The position numbers and the translations under genes are program-made. Below are positions 13,264 through 19,399 of a stretch of DNA of 19,399 nt, one piece after another (position 1 is the stretch's first letter; every line of letters begins with the position of its first letter). A model generated the notes under the pieces. That model saw only the letters and a list, made by a program, of their open reading frames with translations. It was not told where the DNA came from and ran no database searches. The stretch is from Vicinamibacteria bacterium (GTDB taxonomy: Bacteria > Acidobacteriota > Vicinamibacteria > Vicinamibacterales > UBA2999), in NCBI GenBank assembly GCA_025938035.1, contig JAICQE010000074.1:1-19399 (forward strand). Direction: 5' to 3'.

Positions 13264-14718
13264 ATGGGAGGCATCAGGAACTTCTCTCTCCGCCGGCAGC
13301 TGTTTTTGGCGATCTCGTTCCTCTTGATCCCGCTGTTCGCCGCGGTGACCTGGTCCGGATGGCTGTCGTTCCGCGAACGCCGCAACGAGCTCGGGCAGCA
13401 GGCGCAGATACTGGCCAGCACCATCGCCGCGTTCGTCGACGGCGACGCGAAGGCGATCGCCGACGGGCTCGCGACGATGCCCGTGCCCGAGGACGCGATC
13501 GTTGTCGTCACGGATGCGGACGGCCGAGTCCTCGCGCAAAGAGGGGGAGACAGTCGAGGTGCCGATTCGTCATCGGCACCAGCGTTACGGCAGGATACCG
13601 GTGTTTCGTACCGGTCGCTCGATGCCGATGGCGTCGAGCGCATGCACCAGCGCATCTCGACCGCCAGCGGGCGCCGTTTCGTCTCCGTCGGGCTTCCGGT
13701 GGCGCTTGCCTACAACCGCGCGACAACGCTGTGGCTGCGCAATCTCGCCATTCTGGCACTTGCCGTCGGCAGCTGGCTGTTCGTTGCGTTGATGCTGTCG
13801 AACCGTCTCGTCGATGCCGTCGGTTACCTCGACGCCACGGCACAGCGCATCGCTCGGGGCGACTTCGGACCGATCAAGTCCAAAGACATGTTTTCGCGCG
13901 AGTTCGCTGAACTGCAGGCGGCATTCGAGTCGATGCTGCAGCAGTTCAACGCCACTCGCGATCAGCTCGATTCTCAGATGAGCGAAGAGCGCCGCATGCG
14001 CGAAGAGCTCGAATCGCTGCAGGGGCAGGTCATCCGGCAGGAGCGCCTTGCGGCGGTCGGTCAGCTCGTGTCGGGCGTGGCGCACGAAATCAATAACCCG
14101 CTGCAGTCGATCAGCGGATTCGCGGAGCTGTTGCGGCTGCAGCGAAACCTGCCCGAATCGGCGCACAACGACCTGGCCGTCATCCTGCGCGAGAGCGCGC
14201 GGGCGAATGCCATCATCCGCAACCTCGCGCTCTTCGCGCGCCAGCAGCCCGGTCCGGCGGCGCGCATCCGGCTGGGTGACGTCATTGCCGCCGTGGCGGA
14301 GCTGCGGCAGCGGCGGCTCCAATCCGAACAGATCGAGCTGCGGATCGAGGACGGATCGACGCGGCCGGTGCACGCCGTGCTCACCGAGCTGCAGCAGGTC
14401 GTCCTGAATTTCGTCGTCAACGCCGAGCAGGCGATCCTGCACAGCGGCCGTATCCCGGCGCGCGTGACGATTCGCACCTTCGACCGCGATTCACGCGTGG
14501 TGCTGGAAGTCGAGGACACGGGTCCCGGCGTGAAAGCGGAGGACGAACCGCACCTGTTCGAGCCGTTCTTCACCACGAAGCCGGTCGGTCAGGGAACCGG
14601 TCTCGGCCTGTCGATCAGCTACGGGATTATCGAATCGATGGGCGGGAAGATCGGCTACCGGCCGGCACAGGCGAGCGGATCGATCTTCTATTTCGATCTG
14701 CCTGTGGCAACCGGCTGA
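13264..14718 (+). CDS. Membrane sensor histidine kinase (HAMP, HisKA, HATPase)
   Basis: The 484-residue kinase has a first membrane helix at about 12-30 and an extracytoplasmic sensor region of about 125 residues (including IVVVTDADGRVLAQRGG, Cache/PAS-like in style). A second helix at about 158-178 follows, then a HAMP linker (about 179-233) and a coiled coil. The HisKA block has the phospho-acceptor H274 in SGVAHEINNPL. The ATPase domain shows the N-box (LNFVVNAEQA, N386), G1 (VEDTGPGV), F (FEPFFTTK) and G2 (GQGTGLGLSI) motifs. All catalytic elements are present. No response regulator lies beside it, so its partner and signal are unknown. ATG 13264 lies five bases after queC without a good Shine-Dalgarno. 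The 3' end overlaps the convergent carboxypeptidase gene by 31 bases. Confidence 0.93.
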   Translation: MGGIRNFSLRRQLFLAISFLLIPLFAAVTWSGWLSFRERRNELGQQAQILASTIAAFVDGDAKAIADGLATMPVPEDAIVVVTDADGRVLAQRGGDSRGADSSSAPALRQDTGVSYRSLDADGVERMHQRISTASGRRFVSVGLPVALAYNRATTLWLRNLAILALAVGSWLFVALMLSNRLVDAVGYLDATAQRIARGDFGPIKSKDMFSREFAELQAAFESMLQQFNATRDQLDSQMSEERRMREELESLQGQVIRQERLAAVGQLVSGVAHEINNPLQSISGFAELLRLQRNLPESAHNDLAVILRESARANAIIRNLALFARQQPGPAARIRLGDVIAAVAELRQRRLQSEQIELRIEDGSTRPVHAVLTELQQVVLNFVVNAEQAILHSGRIPARVTIRTFDRDSRVVLEVEDTGPGVKAEDEPHLFEPFFTTKPVGQGTGLGLSISYGIIESMGGKIGYRPAQASGSIFYFDLPVATG

Positions 14719-16211
14719 GCGCCGCTCCGGCTGAACGAGGCCAGGCTGACGGCGATGGCGTCGAGCGCCTGGTTCGCGGCGGCGCCAGCTCCCTCGAAGT
14801 TGTTGACCATCGCCACGAACGCGAGCCTCTCGCCATCGCGCGAGCTCACGTAGCCGGCCATCGACCGGATGTTCGACATCGTTCCGGTCTTGGCGCGGAC
14901 GTTGCCGGCCGCCGGGGTGTTGCGCATCCGTCCGCTCAGCGTGCCGTCAACGCCGGCAACAGGCAGCGCCGCCACAAACGCGGACGCGCCCGACGGATCG
15001 TGCATGTGCTGCAGGATGGCGATCACGGCCTCGGCCGACACGGTGTCGCGCCGCGACAGTCCGGACCCGTCAACGAGCTGCTGCGACATCGCGGGTACCC
15101 CCCACGCTTCGAGCCGTTTCGCGAACCCCTCGAGCGCCGCGTCGTTGGTCGGCAGCTGCCCCCGGGCGGCATTCAGGCGCATGACCGCTTCCGCGTAGAG
15201 GTTGATGCTCTCCTTCATCAGCGGCTGAACGATGTCGCGAAGCGGCCTCGACCGATGCGTGAACACGACCTCGGCGCGCGAACGGTCCGGCGGCGGCGTG
15301 ACGTCGTCTACATCCCACGCATCGCCCCGCACGTCGATTCCCTGTGTCTGCAGCCGGCTCCGCAGCGCGTTCGCAAACCAGATCGTCGGGTTGCCGACGG
15401 CGACCGTGAGCCGCGCAGGTGCGGCCCCGGCGGGCATGGAGCCGGCAATCGTGAGGTAGGGCTCTCCGGGCCGTTGTTCGGGCCACACCAGTTGCGTGGT
15501 GCCCGGCGCGCCGGTCACGACACGATTCGCCAGCGGCCGTGTGCCGGCCGGCGGGTCGACGCTCAGTGATGCGGGCCCACCCGGCCCGGGGCCGGGCGTG
15601 ACCGTTACCGTCATCCGGTTCTCGGCGTAATTCAGCGCGCCGAATATCGCGCCGCCCGGGTAGCCAAGGTCGTCCCATGCCCACGCCAGCTGCGGCCGCG
15701 GCTCCTCGATCGCATCGTCATCGCCGATGATGCGGCCTTCGATGCGGCGGATACCGGCTGCTTGCAGCGCCGCCGCCCAGGCCGACAAGTCCTCTCCGCC
15801 ACGGCCGCCGATCGTGGGATCGCCGGCGCCGACCACCAGCAGGTCGCCGGCGAGGACACCGTCAGTGACAGGCCCGATCGCCAGAATCGTCGTTTCGAAC
15901 TGATAGTCCCAGCCGACAGCGTCGGCCGCCGTCGCCACGGCCGCGATCTTCGCCACCGATGCCGGGACGAGCAGCGCTCGCGGCTGCAGCTCGAACAGCC
16001 GTTCGTTGCGATCGAGCGAGTGGACGGCGATGCCCCAGACGCCGCGCTGAACGCCTGGTCCCTGTGTCGCCCGGGTGATGTCGCGCTGCAGTTGCGCAAT
16101 CGCGGCGCGGGCAGTTGAAGCCGGAGTGGCGGGGGAGGCTTTGCTGCAGCTGAGAAATGCAAAATGCAAAATGCAAAATGCGAACACGGAGGTCCGCCGT
16201 AAGGCGGACAC
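14688..16211 (-). CDS. dacB: D-alanyl-D-alanine carboxypeptidase/endopeptidase (PBP4, DacB type)
   Basis: PBP4-type enzymes (peptidase family S13) trim or cleave peptidoglycan cross-links outside the cytoplasm. The three active-site motifs are intact: S85-x-x-K88 in PASVAKIA, S335-I-N in MKESINLYAEA and K441-T-G in RAKTGTMSN. The GTG start at 16211 gives 507 residues and a good signal peptide: MSALRRTSV, a hydrophobic core FAFCILHFAFL, then S-C22, a weak lipobox. GAGGA on the coding strand (16227-16223) lies 11 bases upstream. An in-frame ATG at 16256 would add 15 residues (MQNAKTIDAARTIDV) encoded partly by repeats. Unusually, the start lies in a REP-like palindrome and the signal core is encoded by a 7-bp array. 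The 3' end overlaps the kinase gene. The enzyme identity is secure, the start less so. Confidence 0.9.
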   Translation of the reverse strand: MSALRRTSVFAFCILHFAFLSCSKASPATPASTARAAIAQLQRDITRATQGPGVQRGVWGIAVHSLDRNERLFELQPRALLVPASVAKIAAVATAADAVGWDYQFETTILAIGPVTDGVLAGDLLVVGAGDPTIGGRGGEDLSAWAAALQAAGIRRIEGRIIGDDDAIEEPRPQLAWAWDDLGYPGGAIFGALNYAENRMTVTVTPGPGPGGPASLSVDPPAGTRPLANRVVTGAPGTTQLVWPEQRPGEPYLTIAGSMPAGAAPARLTVAVGNPTIWFANALRSRLQTQGIDVRGDAWDVDDVTPPPDRSRAEVVFTHRSRPLRDIVQPLMKESINLYAEAVMRLNAARGQLPTNDAALEGFAKRLEAWGVPAMSQQLVDGSGLSRRDTVSAEAVIAILQHMHDPSGASAFVAALPVAGVDGTLSGRMRNTPAAGNVRAKTGTMSNIRSMAGYVSSRDGERLAFVAMVNNFEGAGAAANQALDAIAVSLASFSRSGAQPVATGRSK

Positions 16212-16262
16212 TACGTCGATCGTCCTCGCCGCGTCGATCGTTTTTGCATTTTGCATTTTGAA
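16158..16262. repeat. Facing 7-bp tandem arrays around the dacB start
   Basis: Three perfect TGCAAAA units (16158-16178) plus a degenerate TGCGAAC face two TTTTGCA units and one TTTTGAA (16242-16262). Between them lie a REP-like palindrome and a short duplicated piece (GTCGATCGT at 16215-16223 and 16233-16241). Same unit and same inward layout as 4563-4679. The left array is translated on the minus strand as part of the dacB signal peptide; the right one lies between the DUF4340 and dacB genes. Confidence 0.88.
16192..16214 (-). repeat. REP-like palindrome overlapping the dacB start
   Basis: On the minus strand it reads GTAGTG, TCCGCC, TTAC, GGCGGA, CC. It is nearly the same as the copy at 6345-6367. 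The GTG within the tag (16211-16209) is the preferred dacB start codon, so the palindrome encodes the first residues including the two arginines of the signal peptide. Confidence 0.85.
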
Positions 16263-16277
16263 TCTGGCATCACCGGA

Positions 16278-17594
16278 TCACTTCATTTCATCGATTCCTT
16301 TGAAGACCTCGTCGAAGCTGGCGGCCGGCACTCTCGCTGTGCCGGGCTCGTCCGATCGGCTGGCGAGCACGTCGCCGCCCGACCGCGCGAACGTGACCTG
16401 TTCTGTCTTGTTGTCGTCGAAACGGACGGTCACAACCAGCGCCGGGCTCTTGAGTGCGGCATGTGTTCCAGCGTCGAACGACTCGGCCTGCAGGCCCGAA
16501 ACCTTCGCCAGCAGTTCCTCGACTTTTCTCGCGTCGATCTGTTTGCTCGCGGCGTTGTGCCAGGACTCGGAGCCGTCCTTGTTCTTGGTCTTGTTGAGCG
16601 TAACCGTTTCGGACCCGCGTTTGAATTCGGCGTGTGTGGCCGTAAACGATCGCGCGTCGAACAGATCCTTCCGCCGGAACTCGCCGACGTCGCGGATCAC
16701 GTCGGTGTAGAGCGCCGGCGCGACCGTGAAAATCATCGGCCGCGATGCGTCTTTCGCGTACATCAACGCGTTTTCCGTGGCGCCGAACAGCAGCGTCGCG
16801 CGCGCGCTTCCCGCGACCGCCGTCACCGAGGCGACCGGCGGATCGAGCTGGCGCTTCCCGGCGTCGGCGCTATCCGCGGAGACGATCCCCTGCATCTGTC
16901 CCGACGACAGCCGTTCCAGCGCGCCCTCGACCGCGGCGAAGTCGGCGCGTCCCATCATCGGCGCGACGATTCGCCACTCGGTGCCGGTTTTCACGAGAGT
17001 GACCGCCGGCTTGCCGTCCTTCTGGAGTTCGAGGCGATCCACCTTCTCCCGCTCGATTTTGATGACACTCTTGTCGCGCAGGGCGAACGTGTTCTTGTTG
17101 AACGTCGAGTCCACGAACGACGAGACGAGGAAGACACGCGGCTGTCCGGGGAGGCGCGCGTAGAGATCGCCTCCGGTTGGCGTCTTCTCGCCAAGCGCGA
17201 TTCGCTGTGGCTCCTTGGCGCCCTTGGCCCGGAACTCGACCTCGACACGCGCCGGCTCCAGACCGTACTGCTTCAGATCGGACGCTTGTTCGTCGACGAC
17301 CCGTTGAATCTCGAGCGTCGCCAGACTGCTGGTGATCGACGACAGTTCGCCCTGGTCCGCGGCCGCCGCTTCCGGTTCGACGATCTTCCACGCGCCGTCG
17401 GCCTTCTGCACCCGCGTCGTCTCGCCGTCGGCGGATTTGATGCGGATTTCCTCGACGTCCCCTTCCTTGACGGAGGCGAACGCCTTTTCCTTCGCATCGG
17501 CGCCCGTCGTGTCGCGGCCGTTGAGGTAGTAGATGTAGCCGACCAGTCCGGCCAGGACAACGACGAGGATCAGCGTGGAGCGCAGGCTTCTCAT
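16278..17594 (-). CDS. DUF4340 domain protein, membrane-anchored
   Basis: The 438-residue product has one N-terminal membrane helix (about 5-24, RSTLILVVVLAGLVGYIYYL) and an extracytoplasmic beta-rich region. Repeated segments such as VEEIRIKSADGETTRVQKADGAWKIVEP and VDRLELQKDGKPAVTLVKTGTEWRIVAP are the DUF4340 hallmark. Genes of this family commonly sit next to GldG/GldF-like ABC transporter genes, as here, and may form part of that complex; the biochemical role is not known. The ATG at 17594 overlaps the gldG-like stop by four bases (ATGA on the coding strand), so the genes are co-translated. The last residues are VFKGIDEMK. The dacB gene follows after about 66 bases of repeats. Confidence 0.9.
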   Translation of the reverse strand: MRSLRSTLILVVVLAGLVGYIYYLNGRDTTGADAKEKAFASVKEGDVEEIRIKSADGETTRVQKADGAWKIVEPEAAAADQGELSSITSSLATLEIQRVVDEQASDLKQYGLEPARVEVEFRAKGAKEPQRIALGEKTPTGGDLYARLPGQPRVFLVSSFVDSTFNKNTFALRDKSVIKIEREKVDRLELQKDGKPAVTLVKTGTEWRIVAPMMGRADFAAVEGALERLSSGQMQGIVSADSADAGKRQLDPPVASVTAVAGSARATLLFGATENALMYAKDASRPMIFTVAPALYTDVIRDVGEFRRKDLFDARSFTATHAEFKRGSETVTLNKTKNKDGSESWHNAASKQIDARKVEELLAKVSGLQAESFDAGTHAALKSPALVVTVRFDDNKTEQVTFARSGGDVLASRSDEPGTARVPAASFDEVFKGIDEMK

Positions 17595-19189
17595 CGCTCC
17601 CGTCTCCGCCACCACGTGAAGACACCGGCGCCGATCACGAGCGCCGGCACGATGACGAGCGACATCCATAGCACGCCCATCACGTGATTTGCCGTCATCG
17701 TCAGCCGCCGGTCGGATGGCTCCTTCGGCCGGATGGAAATGAGACTTTCCTGCTGGGCCAGCCAGTTCACGGTGTTGAGGAACAGATCGCGGTTGCCCTC
17801 GATTCCCAGGTAGGCATTGGCCACGAAATCCGAATCACCGATGACCGCGACGCGCGTCTCGGGCGGGCGCTGCTCCTCGCCCTCCTTCTTCTGGGCCGCC
17901 GGGTCCGTCTTTGCCGGCACTGCCACCGCCGCCGCAATCGAGACTGGTCCGGCGATGTCCCCCTTGTCCGGATCCGGCGAGAGATTGTCCGGCGGATCGA
18001 GCGACGCCAGGTTCGTTTCCGCCCACGTCCGCTGCGCCGTCTGAATGAACGATTGCGCCGTGCGATCGGCCGGCGCGCCCATTAGGGGGACGACGGCTCG
18101 CGCGACCGGGTACATCGTGATCAATTGAAAGCGCGAGGTGATGGCCTGCTCCGGGTACGGTGGCGCCGCGACCGGAATGGTCGCGATCTTCGTCAGTCCG
18201 CTGACATCGACAACGACCGAGGGGGTGGCGTTGATCCCCCATTCCTTGACGATCGCTTCGATCTGCGGCAGCGGTGCGGGCTTCTTGAAGTCCTCGGGCG
18301 GATCGAGCAGAACGAGCAGCTTGCCGTTCCTGGCCGACAGATACTGCCGGATCAGCGCCGCCTCACCCTCGAGCAGATCGGTCTTCGGGCCGGCAAGAAC
18401 GAGAACGGTGGCGTTCTCCGGTATCGCGTTCGTCTGCGCGATGATCAGCTTTTCCCATTGGAAGTTGTCCTGCCGCAGCGAATCGATGATCGAGCTGTAC
18501 CCCCCGCGCTCGGTGTTGGTCGGGTCTTTCTCGCCGTGGCCGGCGAGGAAGTAGACGCGCTTCTCCGTCGGGTTCAGCACCTTGACGAGCGCGCTGGTCA
18601 GGTCCTGCTCCGGAGGCGCCTGTCCCTGCGGCACGACGACCCGCTCGCGCCTGCCCATGTGCTCGACGACAACCGTGCCGTAGCTCTGGATTTCGTACTC
18701 CTTCGCGGGCACCGGCCGTTTATCGGGATCGATGTATTCGACGCTCACCTGTCCTGACTGGTAGGCGTACTCGTTCATCCGGACCCGAATGCGGTCCACC
18801 TCGGCGTCCGTTTCGAAGACGACGAACTTCACCGGGGTCTTCAGCTCCCGCAGCAGCTTCACCGTCTGCTCGGACAGCGTGTACTGACGGTTGCTGGTGA
18901 GGTCCCAGCGCTTGTTCTGTTTCACCGAGACGTAATTCACCGCCACCAGGATGCCGAGCACGACGAGGACGCTGACGCTGGCGATGGCGCCGTAGCGCGC
19001 GTTGCGGCGGCGGAAGAATGCCACGATCTCGCGCCACTGTCCGATCGTGTAGAGCAGAACGAGGGCGAGACCTGTCCAGGACGCATAGACGGCGTACTGA
19101 TTCCACTCCGGCTTGAACACACGTACGGCCAGGGCGCCGAATACCATTGCCATGCCGACGTAGCTGAGGATCGAAAGAATCTGCTGCAT
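17591..19189 (-). CDS. GldG-like ABC transporter auxiliary membrane protein
   Basis: The 532-residue protein has three N-terminal hydrophobic segments (about 8-24, 33-50, 68-86). The next is a large extracytoplasmic domain with the GldG-type pattern: NKRWDLTSNRQYTLSEQTVKLL, VEYIDPDKRP, YFLAGHGEKDP, LVLAGPKTDLLEGE, LLVLLDPP and VAVIGDSDFVAN. A C-terminal membrane helix at about 504-525 is followed by RRRER. In Bacteroidetes GldG works with GldA and GldF in gliding; outside that group these proteins belong to ABC exporters of unknown cargo. Gliding should not be assumed from this gene alone. AAGG three bases before the ATG (coding strand) supports the start at 19189. Only four bases separate it from the permease gene upstream. 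Confidence 0.9.
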   Translation of the reverse strand: MQQILSILSYVGMAMVFGALAVRVFKPEWNQYAVYASWTGLALVLLYTIGQWREIVAFFRRRNARYGAIASVSVLVVLGILVAVNYVSVKQNKRWDLTSNRQYTLSEQTVKLLRELKTPVKFVVFETDAEVDRIRVRMNEYAYQSGQVSVEYIDPDKRPVPAKEYEIQSYGTVVVEHMGRRERVVVPQGQAPPEQDLTSALVKVLNPTEKRVYFLAGHGEKDPTNTERGGYSSIIDSLRQDNFQWEKLIIAQTNAIPENATVLVLAGPKTDLLEGEAALIRQYLSARNGKLLVLLDPPEDFKKPAPLPQIEAIVKEWGINATPSVVVDVSGLTKIATIPVAAPPYPEQAITSRFQLITMYPVARAVVPLMGAPADRTAQSFIQTAQRTWAETNLASLDPPDNLSPDPDKGDIAGPVSIAAAVAVPAKTDPAAQKKEGEEQRPPETRVAVIGDSDFVANAYLGIEGNRDLFLNTVNWLAQQESLISIRPKEPSDRRLTMTANHVMGVLWMSLVIVPALVIGAGVFTWWRRRER

Positions 19190-19193
19190 CGCC

Positions 19194-19399
19194 TTACCCC
19201 CGCCACCGCTCGGTGTCGACCGAGCGCGCCGTCAGAAACAGTCCGAAGGCGATGAAGCTGACGTAATAGACCACGTGCTTGGTGTCCACGACGCCGCGTG
19301 TGAAGTCGTCGAGATGGCTGGTGATCGACAGGTAATCCAGCACCGCGGAGGTTCGCGGGCCGGTCAGCGGTCCTGCCCAGTTGATCACCCACAACAACA
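19194..19399 (-). CDS. ABC-2 type permease (GldF-like), C-terminal fragment
   Basis: This gene enters from the right edge and its 5' part is outside the window. The visible 68 or so residues contain LDYLSITSHLDDFTRGVVDTKHVVYYVSFIAFGLFLTARSVDTERW. This is the characteristic end of GldF/NosY-like ABC-2 permeases: the last loop before a final membrane helix (about VVYYVSFIAFGLFLTA), then a short tail. The stop is TAA on the minus strand at 19196-19194. It precedes the GldG-like and DUF4340 genes in one operon. The ATPase gene would be expected further right, beyond the window. Confidence 0.85.
   Translation of the reverse strand, partial: LLWVINWAGPLTGPRTSAVLDYLSITSHLDDFTRGVVDTKHVVYYVSFIAFGLFLTARSVDTERWRG

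Noticed and set aside
16251..17687. Plus-strand open frame of 478 codons opposite the DUF4340 gene
   Set aside because: Composition is Arg-rich antisense sequence with no domain; the minus strand has a coherent membrane-anchored DUF4340 protein with overlap to its operon partner.
17591..19399. Gliding-motility machinery
   Set aside because: GldG/GldF-like sequence alone is widespread in ABC exporters outside Bacteroidetes, and no other gliding gene is visible.

Overview
The window is GC-rich, tightly packed bacterial DNA. Gene content, frequent start/stop overlaps and intergenic repeats suggest an Acidobacteriota genome, perhaps Vicinamibacteria (subgroup 6). That placement is inference: there is no rRNA or marker gene here to prove it. 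I found no tRNA, rRNA, CRISPR array, phage gene or transposase gene.

Layout. (1) Positions 1-4555 hold a housekeeping run on the plus strand: the 3' end of ftsH, then folP, cdaA (c-di-AMP synthase), cdaR (YbbR) and glmM. It merges the ftsH-folP-glmM order of enterobacteria with the cdaA-cdaR-glmM order of Firmicutes. (2) Positions 4680-6342 hold pdxJ, a membrane-anchored TPR protein and a small YHS/TRASH-like metal-site protein. (3) Positions 6377-9673 hold a compact bacterial microcompartment (BMC) locus: a class II (fuculose-phosphate type) aldolase, one hexamer shell protein (BMC-H), three pentamer shell proteins (BMC-P), a 75-residue protein with an encapsulation-peptide-like N-terminus and a C-terminal cysteine cluster, and a D-2-hydroxyacid dehydrogenase. 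No CoA-acylating aldehyde dehydrogenase, PduL-type phosphotransacylase or diol dehydratase lies within the window. (4) Positions 9670-14718 hold nth, a secreted cyclophilin, a minus-strand DUF72 gene, queE-queC (preQ0 synthesis) and an orphan membrane histidine kinase. (5) Positions 14688-19399, on the minus strand and read right to left, hold a GldF-like permease end, a GldG-like protein, a DUF4340 protein and a PBP4-type D-Ala-D-Ala carboxypeptidase.

The most interesting candidate system is the BMC locus. The aldolase would make an aldehyde inside a shell built from the four shell proteins. Candidate targeting helices sit at the aldolase C-terminus and at the N-terminus of the Cys-rich small protein. 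The small protein could carry a metal site or an iron-sulfur cluster as a second cargo. The absence of the usual aldehyde-processing core next to the shell genes is what sets it apart.

The second notable layer is repeats. Five short palindromes share a GTAG-type 5' tag and a TTCA-like loop, as REP elements do. Three of them overlap protein-coding sequence, in cdaR, in the third BMC-P gene and at the dacB start. Three other sites carry facing short-period arrays with 7-bp or 9-bp units. At dacB the 7-bp array and a REP element together appear to encode the signal peptide.
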